Assembly (NCBI GenBank): GCA_004194705.1
Contig: SADC01000126.1
Span: 1 to 64,000, forward strand
DNA from: Ditylenchus dipsaci
Lineage: Eukaryota > Nematoda > Chromadorea > Rhabditida > Anguinidae
DNA: 64,000 bases
Reading direction: 5' to 3'
Below, piece after piece: positions 11,200 to 21,091 of this stretch. Within the stretch, counting starts at the first letter, position 1; each line of letters begins with the position of its first letter. The translations under genes and the position numbers were made by a program. The notes beneath the pieces were generated by a model. It did no database searches and was not told where the DNA came from. It saw only the letters and a program-made list of their open reading frames with translations.

Positions 11200-11640
11200 T
11201 GGCCTTATCACAATTATAAGTTTAAGTGTGAATGTAAGTGTAAATGTTTTGGTATTGTGAACACCCCTTACATTTACACTTACATTAACACTTACATTTA
11301 CATTAACAATTACACTTACCCCTTCACAATACGAATGTAAATGTAAATGAAAATTGAATTCAAGTATTTTCAGAGAATACTAAAAGTGCTCTATTGATGA
11401 CAAGGAGTTCAGTTCTAGTTATAAAAACTTAAAGATTTGTTAAACAAAACTCACTTTTAGAAATATAAGTGAGGATAAGTCTATGCGTTTATTTACATTT
11501 ACACTCGTATTGTGAAGGCGTAAGTGTAAATGTGAGTGTAAATGTAAATGTTTTCGGTATTGTGAATAGACCTTACATTTACACTTACACTTACATTTAC
11601 ACTTACACTTACATTTACACTTACAATTGTGATAGAGCCA
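11200..11640. mobile_element. Harbinger-like MITE, TTA duplication
   Basis: Ends TGGCCTTATCACAATT and, inverted, GTGATAGAGCCA. TTA flanks both sides (11,197-11,199 and 11,641-11,643). It is the same family as 8,961-9,378, with arms made of TGTAAGTGTAAA words. Confidence 0.8.
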
Positions 11641-11671
11641 TTACTCCTCAACTATTTTAGTAACTTTCTAG

Positions 11672-11765
11672 AGACAGAATTTTATGAAGAATCAGATAAG
11701 ATATTTTCACACCAAAATCTCTGCAAAAGAGTTAAGTATCTAGCGAAGGTTTTATCAGGGAAGAC
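11672..11765 (+). CDS. Orphan internal exon
   Basis: Between an acceptor (ACTTTCTAG) and a strong donor (GTGAGT) is an open frame reading TEFYEESDKIFSHQNL then CKRVKYLAKVLSGKT. It lies between the two cysteine-module genes. Possibly a later piece, KFLTSDERQKQSSKAV (about 12,880-12,950, followed by AATAAA at 12,962), belongs to the same transcript, but the phases do not clearly agree. Confidence 0.35.
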
Positions 11766-11824
11766 GTGAGTATTTTTGAGGCTAGGATTTTGATATTATT
11801 TCAAATGTACGTTTTTTTGCAATT

Positions 11825-12110
11825 TTAATTTACATGATCATTCACAACCATATACTGAAAATAACGCCAAGAAACAGGGCTACATTTTGAGTGCAGTCAA
11901 ACTTTGCTACAGTGAAACCCTTCGGACCGGCCTTGGGGTGACATTATAGCGAGGGTGTCACTATGGCGGGTGTCATTATAGCGAAGGTTGACTGTATAAG
12001 GTTGTAAATGTGCGAAAAAAAATTTGCAAAAAAGTCCTTTCCAAAATAATACCAAAAGTTCCTGGACAGTCCTGAGTAGAATATAGTGGAATTGGACATA
12101 ACTGGATATT
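11825..12110. repeat. Dispersed repeat with nested pogo-like MITE (11,894-11,994)
   Basis: TTTACATGATCATTCACAAC ... CCAAGAAACAGGGCTACATT matches the loop of the element at 41,903-42,289. At 11,894-11,994 it is interrupted by CAGTCAAACTTTGCTACAGTG ... GGTTGACTG. The 42 kb copy (near 42,055) lacks this insert and gives the empty site. The flanking stretch 12,110-13,150 shows no supported gene beyond the possible exon at 12,880. Confidence 0.65.
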
Positions 12111-13151
12111 TTCAAATTTCAGCTCTAACTACGTATTCCTTTATCTGTGTATAATAGCTCAAATGAAAGCCCAGAATGTTAGCTGCATTTTGGTATATGA
12201 AAGTGTTACTTGTGAAAAATTCAGAAAATATCAATCAAATCAGTCAAAAAAAGCCCACAAAACATTCGATTTTCGTTAATTTAACAGGTCTTAGCCTGTA
12301 AACCAGCTCCAGATGTTGTGTAATCATGCTCTGATAATTTTGCCGGATAGCCAAGAGTGTGTGGATCATTTTTACTTCAAACTTGTAAATTAAAGGGAAT
12401 AAAAAGGGTGTGCGCTCATTGGAAATCGAACCTGAGAGTTCAAAATATTCGCTCTTCGATGTGCACCCCCCTTAAAATTATGTTTTTTAAAACATGTAAT
12501 TATTAATTTCTTTTTTTTCAAAGTTATGAATATTTGTTCAATTTTCGAATTTATGTGATTTTGTATTAAAAACACACCTACTAAAAATAAGATATAACAT
12601 TAAAAAATGTACTGAAGTAATTTTCAAAGGAATGTTACGCCACTATTTTACACCAAAGAGACTTAAAAGATGAAACCTATGTGAATATATCAGTAAATTT
12701 TGGTCAAAAGTGCAGCTTAAAAATGTCTGGTAGCCGGTGCGGAATTTTAGCAGAAGCTAGCCCCCAAGTTCTCTCAAGCAGTGTGCGGAAGGTTTAACTT
12801 ACTGAATCTCAAAGTTTTAAAAGTGAAGCGACAAAAGGCTTTAGTTTTGTTGCCGAAGTCTTATAACAGGAAAATTTTTGACATCTGATGAACGGCAAAA
12901 ACAATCTAGCAAGGCAGTCAATGATTTTTATATGGTATATGACGTTCATTCATAAAGAAAGAAATAAAAAGATTAAGTTTATAGAAAAAAACTTACGTTA
13001 CTATTTCTGCAATTCCATCTGTAAGTTCTTTATATTTTTCAGTAAATTTGTTATTTATTTGTCGACACTAGCTGCTTTATCAACCCGGTTAGCAATTCAA
13101 ATTGAAGTCGAACTTAAATTCATGGACATATCCGGCGCCGAGTCGACACGA

Positions 13152-13937
13152 GGGCCGTAGTAACAATAGTAGTAACAACTTCCGTGGCTAAAAGTGAGGT
13201 ATCTCGGAGTTCAGTCCACTTTTGAGAAGCAGTTTTTTGCAAACAAAAGTAGAGAAGTTTTATCTTTAGATTTTATTACAATAATCTGAATCGCTCATAG
13301 TAACCAGAGCTAGCACTAAAGACGAAAAAATATCCGCAGCTGCGGATATTTTTGAACCTGTGAGGCTAAAAATGAAATTTATCGTACAGGTTTGAGCTGA
13401 TTGTGATTATGTTTTACTAGGTGTGTAGCCTAGATTATAAGGAACATTTTGGTAGTGTAAAAAAATAAAAAATATTTTGGCTTTGCCAAACTTAAGTATG
13501 ATCAAAAGTATCTCAAAATATTGAGTTTGAAAAGTTAGCTTAGTCTATCCTAGGATAATTTTTCAAACTCAATATTTAGAGACACTTTTAGTCATATTTT
13601 AAGTTTGGTAAAGCCAAAAATACTTTTTAAACTACCAAAATGTTCCTTTTAATCCAGGCTACAAACCTAGTGAATCACCATCACAATCAGCTCAAACCTG
13701 TACGATAAATTTCATTTTTAGCCTTACAGGTTCAAAAAGTATCCGCAGCTGCGGATATTTTTTTGCATTACGTGCTAGCTCTGGTTACCAATGAGCGATT
13801 CAGATGATTGTAATAAAATCTGAAGATAAAACTTGTCTATTTTTGTTTGCAAAAACTGCTTTTCAAAAAGTGGACTGAACTCCAAGGTATTCAACTTTTA
13901 GCCACGGAAGTTGTTACTACTATTGTTACTACGGCCC
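13152..13937. repeat. 786-bp near-perfect palindrome (fold-back element)
   Basis: Starts GGGCCGTAGTAACAATAG and ends with the reverse complement CTATTGTTACTACGGCCC. The arms match along about 390 bp each with few changes, and include a local palindrome ATATCCGCAGCTGCGGATAT in each arm. No target duplication could be recognised. No coding capacity. Confidence 0.85.
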
Positions 13938-14172
13938 AGGCAAAATTTTAACAATTTGGGGTGACGAAAGCCTGTCGCTAGTGTCCGGCTCCGCCAATGA
14001 TTTATTTACTTGAAGACTCTTGAAAAAGTCAATATATTATTTTCAATAAACAATCTTAAACAATTAATCCATGATTATTTATCAACACCATAAATTTTCA
14101 GTTGAGCTACCCGCCCGTAAGTTTTCAAATCAGTGGACCAAATATATAATTATCATTTGTAAAAAATTCCAG

Positions 14173-17100
14173 GCTGCAAAAATCTTAACACAGTATTCTT
14201 TGTGTGCATACAGTCATTTTCGGCCTAGAGGGTTGGGCTTAAAAGACCATATTTGTTTGTTTGCATACAATGGCTCTGTGATCAATGCTTATCAAGGTTT
14301 AAAATATTGAAATATTTTAAATATTTCTGACTTTTGTGGGTCGGGCATCTTTTTGATCATTGACTATTTTCGGTCATTCTGACTCAGAATGACAGTCCCC
14401 GAATAGATTGTAGAAGCTTCCGTACATTACACGAGAAATTCTACAGTTAATTCTTCGGGTCTCATTATGAATCAGAATGACCAAAAATATGCCTAATCCC
14501 CTAAATTCAGAAATAAAAAAACTAAATTGGTGTTTTCATAATCTTTCAAGGCTTAAACTATGTGTTTGATGACCCCACTTACTGGTCCAGAATAAATGCT
14601 CAGATGGCAATTAGTTATACTCAGGGCTGTTTTGTTCAGGGAGGCTGCTTTCGAAAAGATCCTTTAGCAATGGACTGTCGGGTGGCTGAGCATGTATTTG
14701 GATGTGCTACTGTCATATAACTACACCCTATTGTGACTACAGGCTCTATTTAAACCTAGATAGAATTAGAAAATCTACTAAATCTCTTATGGATGGTGTA
14801 GTGGAACTAAATTATATAGTTTTAGTAAAATGGAATTTTTAAATGATTTTCACTAAGTTTTAAAGTTCAGGTGCCTTTTTGCTTGTATGCTAATTCAACA
14901 GGCGATATAGTAGTTGGAGCATCACTCACTGAAATATTTTGTTTTGTTTCTGTAAAATTTAAGAGCTCAAGTAATAATGTAAGTCCACCAACTGAGATTT
15001 ACAAACATGGCTTCATGGCCCTTGAAGACGTCATTTATATGAGATGTGGAGTTGGTCCAAATCAATGTTTGTACAATGAAAAAGTGATATGCAAGTTTTT
15101 TTAAAAACTCCAACCATTAAAATCAAAATTTAACTACAGCTTATGTAGAAAAATTTTTAGGGGCTGGAAAAAATTAATGAGCATTTCTGATTATTCAAGC
15201 TTAGGGATTGGAGAATTAGGGAAATTTTAGGTCTATTTCGGTTGTTGTTAAGATTTCAGCTTTTTGGGAATTTCGAGATGTTTTCAGTTTCAAGAAAACT
15301 GTTTTTTACTGAAAAAATGGCCGAGAGATTTATATTTCTGATAATTTTGTAGTTGGATTGGAATTTTTTCACCCCTTTTTGAGTTTTTGTGTTAGCCATC
15401 CTAATGAGAGCTTAACTGTACTTTTTCTGTTTTTGATATAATTTTTTCAGCTACTTGTGTTGCTGTCGAGCCCCATTATTTCCACTTGTAAATAAAACAG
15501 TATCTTCTGATCAAATGTGCAACACGAAAAATCTTATGCTCAACTTTAGAAGATCTCAAATGTTTGTTAGCCCTGATAAATTAGCTAATAATTTCAATGT
15601 AACCTTATATCGAAGAAATCTAAACATAATTAATAGTATTTAGCAGCAAAAATTTTGCTCAGGACTGGATTACGCTACAGCCCATACCAATATTTCAAAG
15701 CCCATGTTTGGATTAAATATACAGACTTTGTGCTATTTCTCTACGAGTGTCAATCAAACTGATGCTCAAGACAAAGTCAAAACTTGTGAGTTTTCATCTT
15801 TAATAAATTGAGGTAAACTATGACAGTACAGTCAACCTCGAGGGACTGACCTTAGGAGTGACGTGAAATCGAGAGCGACCTAAACCGAGTGTCTACTTTG
15901 ATTAAATTTTAGTTAAAGCTAACCAGGTCAAAGTGTCTAATCCGGTTTCACTCACATACTTGCACGGGCGCCGGTGTGCGCCCGAAAATTTTCAAAAAAA
16001 TTGGGCGCCGGCGCCGATTTCACTAGAGCCTGGCGCCCGGTTCGGCGCCGGGTGCCTAATTTTTTCACAGTTTTCTCTTCTTTTATAATATCTTGGTTTA
16101 AAACAAGCTTTCTCTTTTGGATTGATTTTCACAACTGTTAGATGATCCATAGTTTGTTTCCATTCAGCACTCTGCTTTTTTCCTTCAATTTGAAAATTAA
16201 TTTCTACACAGTATATCCTACTTTTACTAAATTAGCTTATGATATTTTAGCTATTCCCGCTAGTACAGCGGCAGTTGAGCGGTTATTTAGTGTTACAACA
16301 ATGTTATCAAAATCTCGCAAAAGTAGAACAGAATACAGTCGAACCTCTTTATAGTGACACCCTTGATATAGTGACACCCCGGGCCCGATTTGGTTGGCCG
16401 ACAAAGAAACTAAATAGGATATAGTGACACCCCGATATAGTGACACCTGGATATAGTGACACCTAGGGGTCGATCCCCAGGGGTGTCACTATAAAGAGGT
16501 TCGACTGTACATTTTCTTAAAAAGCAAAGCCATTTTAATTATCGAAATTTAATTGATTACTAAAATATAAAAAGCAGAAGTAAAATAAAATACTTGAATC
16601 GTTTACTAGTATATAGTTCACTTATTCAAAGCTCAGTCCCACCAATTTCGGCGCTCGGCGCCAATTTTTCAAGGTGCCGGCGCCCGGTGCTGCGCTCGGC
16701 GCCCGAAAACGATACAGCGCCGAAGGTGCCGGCGCCCGGTTTCGCGTGGCGCCAATTTTTATACGCGTGCAACTATGAACAAGGGCCGTGGCAAAAAGAG
16801 ACTCTATTTGCATTTTATAATTTATCGTTTTTCTCGGTATCATGTCCAAGGTAATGTGAGTGCGTTCATCTCTAACCAACCAAACCCACAAGACCCCTCC
16901 TGGGACCTGGGGGCTCTCAAATCTTAGTCAAAAATGAGAGGGTGCGGCTTATTAGGGGAAATACGGTAACAAAAAGCAAAAAAATGTAAAAATCAAGTAA
17001 TTTTATGTTTGTGATATCATGGTCAAAATTTTTTCAGATTATTTTAACAAAAACGAAAAGCAAGCAGAAATAGGTGTGTTCTTTCTGCTTTGTCAAACTA

Positions 17101-17297
17101 AATTCTGGACACCAAAAGACCACAGCACTGGTTGTTCTTGTCGGCTGGTTATGCATTCCGCAGAAAGCCAAGATAATAAGGTGGCTTGTTGCTGCGTGTC
17201 CACTATGCTTGCTGTGCAACTTGCAAGACTACGTAGTGGTTTTTTGAAGTCCAACGGAAAACAAGTTCGGATGAAGAACATTATTCATTTACAATGA
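14173..17297 (+). CDS. Cysteine-module gene 2 (six recognised exons)
   Basis: Exons 14,173-14,296, 14,551-14,711, 14,871-15,083, 15,451-15,598, 15,644-15,785 and 17,038-17,297, then stop. Most junctions agree in phase; the 15,083/15,451 junction needs an indel. Readings: DHICLFAYNGSVINAYQ | GLNYVFDDPTYW; QGCFVQGGCFRKDPLAMDCR; PFCLYANSTGDIVVGASL; YMRCGVGPNQCLYNEK | YLCCCRAP ... SSDQMCN; VACCCVSTMLAVQLARLR near the end. The modules C[LF][FY]..G..., PNxCL, CCC and CN repeat within this gene and match gene 1, so the two are relatives or parts of one larger gene. A very short exon may precede at about 14,104-14,118. The last intron (1,252 bases) is swollen by a hAT remnant and two pogo-like MITEs. 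Function unknown; extracellular location is inferred. Confidence 0.6.
15828..15905. mobile_element. Pogo-like MITE fragment, left end
   Basis: TA-CAGTCAACCTCGAGGGACTG followed by GTGACGTGAAATCGAGAGCGACC. No right end is seen, so it is a truncated copy in the intron of cysteine-module gene 2. Confidence 0.5.
15975..16765 (+). mobile_element. hAT element remnant with GC-rich subterminal repeats
   Basis: Between CATACTTGCACGGGCGCC (left) and its rough inverse GGCGCC...GCGTGCAACTATG (right) lie GC-rich arrays of GGCGCCGGCGCCC words (15,965-16,060 and 16,650-16,755). At about 16,200-16,335 the translation reads PTFTKLAYDILAIPASTAAV then ERLFSVTTMLSKSRKSR, the hAT C-terminal dimerisation signature (IPASSxxVERLFS). 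The frame is cut by a pogo-like MITE at 16,336. This is the only transposase trace in the window; it is a fossil. Confidence 0.75.
16336..16507. mobile_element. Pogo-like MITE inside the hAT fragment
   Basis: TA-CAGTCGAACCTCTTTATAGTG ... AAAGAGGTTCGACTG-TA with perfect ends; the interior repeats GATATAGTGACACC. It disrupts the hAT transposase reading frame, so it inserted after that copy was already present. Confidence 0.85.
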
Positions 17298-17581
17298 AAA
17301 GTTAGATTTGCTTTACCTTTTTCATAAACTTCTGTATTGCGTTTTAGTTTGTGAAGAATCCTTTAACATTATAAATAACTTCTCCACTCAAAGCAATCCA
17401 AATTTCTTTTAATCCAAAACATATTAGCTTAGTTGTACCATGTACCACGCATGAAAAGGATTTAAGGCTTTACCTTAACTGTGACAGCTGCGTGTCACAT
17501 AACCATGTACTTTAAAAAAAACGCAAAACAAAAAAAATAAAATAGACCAAACGATAAAACTCGATTTATAAGTTATGACTA

Positions 17582-17727
17582 CTGTATAACCTCTTTTAAT
17601 CTCTCAGGTGGATTATTTTAGTAGTGGTTCAAGCCCTGAAAATTTTTGAAACTGTGAATCTAAAATGGCCTTAATTCTCAATCTTAGTGAAAAAGATTAG
17701 GGGTGGGGATTAATAGAGGTTATACGG
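17582..17727. mobile_element. CTGTATAACCTCT-family MITE, TA duplication
   Basis: Left end TA-CTGTATAACCTCTTTTAAT, right end ATTAATAGAGGTTATACGG-TG. It is a relative of the CCGTATTTACTCT family. The rest of 17,300-18,160 is AT-rich with no supported gene. Confidence 0.65.
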
Positions 17728-18164
17728 TGCGCTATCTTGTACAGTGTGGTATGTTTAACCCATAAAATTTTAGTAATTTTTAAAAATTGACGGAAAAATT
17801 TGGCTTTAAAGAGTTCAGAAGCAAACAAAGATTTATCGAAAATCGCCCTGATCTACTTGTAGATTTTCTCAATTATATTGTATTTTTAAAGTGTCATCGG
17901 TCGAAATAGTTATCGCTTGCTACAAAATAAATTTTGTGTGTTGCCTCGTGAACTTATACCAGCAATACTGTACTTGGTAAAACCACTTTCTAAAGCAAAA
18001 TTTTCTTTATCAAAGAGTTATTAATAATCATTTTTTTGAGAATTTTAGAAGTATTTTGAAGGCTCTTATCTGTTTGAACCATCTATCAAAATTATTTATT
18101 AAAAAATTTCGGACAAAAATTTCTACTTTAAAAAATAAGCACAGTTATTGGCCAATAAAGTTTT

Positions 18165-19502
18165 TTAAATGACACTGTGTTTGCGTCCCTCCACATACTT
18201 CTTGATGGTTGGCTGAGAGTGAACTCGCTGAATGTACTGCTCTAGCTCAGGTTGTTTGGCTATTTCCTCAGGGTGCATATTTTTTAAAGTTGTGAAGAAT
18301 TCGGCCAACATAAAGTCCACCCATGTAAGACCACTCTTGGCAACAAAGCCAGAACCAGATTCCTTGAGCGTTTGACATACAGTGGCAGGTACTTCTGCAT
18401 TCCTGGCAGAAACACGTCCTTGTATAGTTGCTCCTGTAATCATTTATAAAAAGTTGAAAATTACTATTAATGAGATGCCCACCTTATCTCCTTGGCCATA
18501 TCCAGCATATACTCGGATGTAAGCACCTATTTCAGTGGCAATGTCTTTGTGCACATTTGAGAACTCATCCACCTCAAAATAGAATAGTGAATTTTTTTTT
18601 AAATCTTGGTGTTTCAAAGGTTGTATGACAAAATGCCAACGCCAAAATGCCAACGACCAAAATGCCAACAAAATTTTTGCGGGATTCAATTTTTTTGCTG
18701 TTTTTCCATATTTTTGCTATTTTTTCAGTTGAAGATACACGTTTGAGCCCGTCCTAAGATACGCTGGGCTACCCTGAGCCTGAGCCTAAATGTATCAAAA
18801 AGTGCGAAAACAGCAAAAAAAATTTGAATTCCCGCAAAAAATTCTGTTGGCATTTTGGTCGTTTGCATTTTGGCGTTGGCATTTTGTCCCATGACCTTTT
18901 CAAATAAACCTCCTTTCAATATTATTTATTTAACGGTGAGTTTAAACTGAAAGCTTTAGGAATAAAACCGAATGCTGAAAGTGAAACATTCTATAGTAAA
19001 AGGGAAAGAGTAATTTTTGAAAACACTCCTTTTGACTGAGACAAAAGTTGCGGCTCTGCCTCACCTGGGTAACATCACTAAAGTACCAGTCCCTAGGAGG
19101 TTATATTATTCTCAAGATAGTATGCCAATCCACCACAGGGGAAGCTAAGTCGGACTAAAGAACCCATTTTTTGGGCGTACCCTCGAACATACCGATTTCT
19201 ACCTACTTAGGAAGCTTTAAGGGTCATTTTATGATTCATACCTTGGCTTGCTCCCAATCATCCTTGCCTAGCAATCCATACTGCTTGGCCAAATATCTGA
19301 AGATAGCAAAGCTTTCGGCGAGAGGTTTTCCATCCACTTCTAGCACTGGCACTTTTCCATACAACATTTTTGACTTGTTTGCAGGCCAGGTTTCAAAAGT
19401 AAAACGCTCATCATCAAAAGGTTGGTTGGCGTGGGTTAGAATGAGTCTTGCTGTCTCGCCAAGTCCTCTCACATCAAAATAAGAAAGTTTGTAATGGACC
19501 AT
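18165..19502 (-). CDS. Sigma-class glutathione S-transferase
   Basis: Conjugates glutathione to electrophiles in the cytosol. Three exons on the minus strand: 19,502-19,242, 18,572-18,483 and 18,433-18,165, about 206 residues, the usual family length. The N-terminal thioredoxin-like half starts MVHYKLSYFDVRGLGETARL with the catalytic Tyr8, then KVPVLEVDGKPLAESFAIFR, the glutathione-binding region. The C-terminal helical half reads ATEIGAYIRVYAGYGQGDK, EQLYKDVFLPGMQKYLPLYV, then LKESGSGF and LTWVDFMLAEFF. One base is missing at about 18,370 (AAACG where AAAACG is expected), breaking the frame between YVK and LKES. Intron 1 carries a fold-back MITE. Family assignment is firm; nematodes have many paralogues, so no orthologue is named. 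Confidence 0.9.
18619..18896. repeat. Fold-back MITE in GST intron 1
   Basis: Ends GGTTGTATGACAAAATGCCA and inverted GGCATTTTGTCCCATGACC. The arms contain repeated CCAAAATGCCAACG words, then a poly-A/T block and CGTATCTTAGGACGGGCTCA, the core also used by the GGCYCTA elements. Confidence 0.75.
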
Positions 19503-19976
19503 ATTTTAGGAGGATTGAAAGCAAATGAGAAAAACTGCTAACTGAAAAGTGTATTTATAGGCAGAACAAATTGATTGAAAATGATGACTTAGAGTACAAT
19601 ACGATTTGTGTGCTTTGTGTCCGCAGTAACTAACATTTTCGAAAGAAAGAGATTAAAAAGGTGGAGAGCAATATGTTCCAGACTAGATAATGATGTATTT
19701 TGTAGGTTTCTGTCTTCTGTCACCAAATTGTTTATACTAAGTGTACAGATAATTTGATCAGTTACTTTAAATACACAAATCAATCCTATTTCAATGAAAC
19801 ACAAATTACAGCAAAAAATTGTTAAATGATAAAAGACATTACATTTTTATAAACGTGGAAGTTGAAAATTGGCAAACTGATTTTTCATATTTTTAAATTT
19901 TAATTTTTTTATAAATTTTTAATTATTGATCTGTATCAAGTATTGCTCCTCTGAGTGTGGATGCATAAAACACGTA

Positions 19977-20046
19977 CAGTCACTCTCTATATAGAAATTT
20001 CGGGTTGACGCAGTCCCGAGTGGGATGCTATGTAGAGATTGGACTG
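19977..20046. mobile_element. Short pogo-like MITE
   Basis: TA-CAGTCACTCTCTATATAG ... CTATGTAGAGATTGGACTG-TA, only 70 bp: essentially two ends back to back. Confidence 0.65.
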
Positions 20047-20221
20047 TATGCATACTAGAGTTTCTCTATTGGATAGGCTCCAGTATCCCAAACTATGTTA
20101 AAATTTATCTATTCAGAGTCTCGCATGAGAGAGCATTGACGGCAATTAAATGTGGTCAATAAATCATGTTATAAAGACAATTTCTCTACCTATTTATAAA
20201 AATTTAAAGGTCATTAAACTA

Positions 20222-20444
20222 CAGTTGCCGCTCGATTTAACGCCACCCAAAAGTTCGTTCCCGCCTAGGGTCCGACACTTTTTTTAACTCGATTTTCGAA
20301 AAACTTTTGACCGTTCTCTTTTGACAGTCTGGCTACAAATATCGCAAGGACTCCGATCTTTTAAAAGAGAACGGTCAAAATTTAGGCGGGATACGCTAAA
20401 CAGGAACGAACTTTTCGGGGTGTCGTTAAATCGAGCGGCAACTG
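20222..20444. mobile_element. Pogo-like MITE of the GTTCGTTCCCGCCTAGGG subtype
   Basis: TA-CAGTTGCCGCTCGATTTAACG ... TTAAATCGAGCGGCAACTG-TA. The inner arms carry AAGTTCGTTCCCGCCTAGGG, GTCCGACAC and GACAGTCTGGCTACAAATAT, shared with larger relatives at 29.2, 40.2, 42.6 and 47.0 kb. The rest of 19,510-20,840 shows no gene. Confidence 0.8.
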
Positions 20445-20849
20445 TATTGGGTTATAGGGTTCTAAGGTTTAAGGGCTCTAATCCAGGTACTCTCTAGTAC
20501 TCTTTACTTTAGTTTGAAGCAAAAAGTCGACTCTTGTTTGAAAAATTTAAATAGGCACCTCTACCAAAAACATGTTTTCTACGCGTTAAAGGTGCTAAAA
20601 ATGTTTTTGGTTTTTTTTTGGAGGGCACAAGTAAGGCAGTTCAGCCCAAATTTTTTCAAATGTAAACTTGTGAAGGTTTGGATTGTTTAAAAAAACATTT
20701 AGACAGCGTCTATAGACCAACAACAAACATTTACGGTAAATTTAGTGCGTCATATCCCGGACCATTGTTTTAGTTGAGCAAAAAACTTGCCAACTTACAA
20801 TTTGAATTTTTTCAAAATCAGGTTTATTCATTACAGTCAAATAAATAAA

Positions 20850-21091
20850 TTATGGCGAGCTAGTAATATCTTCTCCACTTCCTAACTCATTATTTTCAAA
20901 ATTACTTTTTTCTTGTGTTTTCTGAACTTCTTTTGCCAGTGATACAAGCGCGGGAAGCACATAATTTGCAGATGAAGAAATTTGAGATTTGGGCAATACA
21001 AATCCAAAGGGTGAGTCTGTCAGCTCCATGGTATAAGAGTATTTTATACCAATGTTTTTGGCAAAGTCATCACTGCTTCCGGCTACTTCAT
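20850..21091 (-). CDS. Carboxypeptidase last exon, version b (duplicate)
   Basis: Acceptor TTTTGACAG, then [38 protein letters not shown] and a different tail ending DITSSP stop. Same phase and same catalytic Glu as version a, 138 bases downstream of its stop. It can only be used as an alternative terminal exon unless an upstream gene copy has been lost. Confidence 0.8.

Noticed and set aside
11469..11660. Frame with VNVSVNVN and YTYTYIYTYTYIYTY
   Set aside because: Translation of TGTAAGTGTAAA words within a Harbinger-like MITE.
15975..16765. Active hAT transposon
   Set aside because: Only the C-terminal transposase motif survives, it is cut by a MITE, and no target duplication was found.
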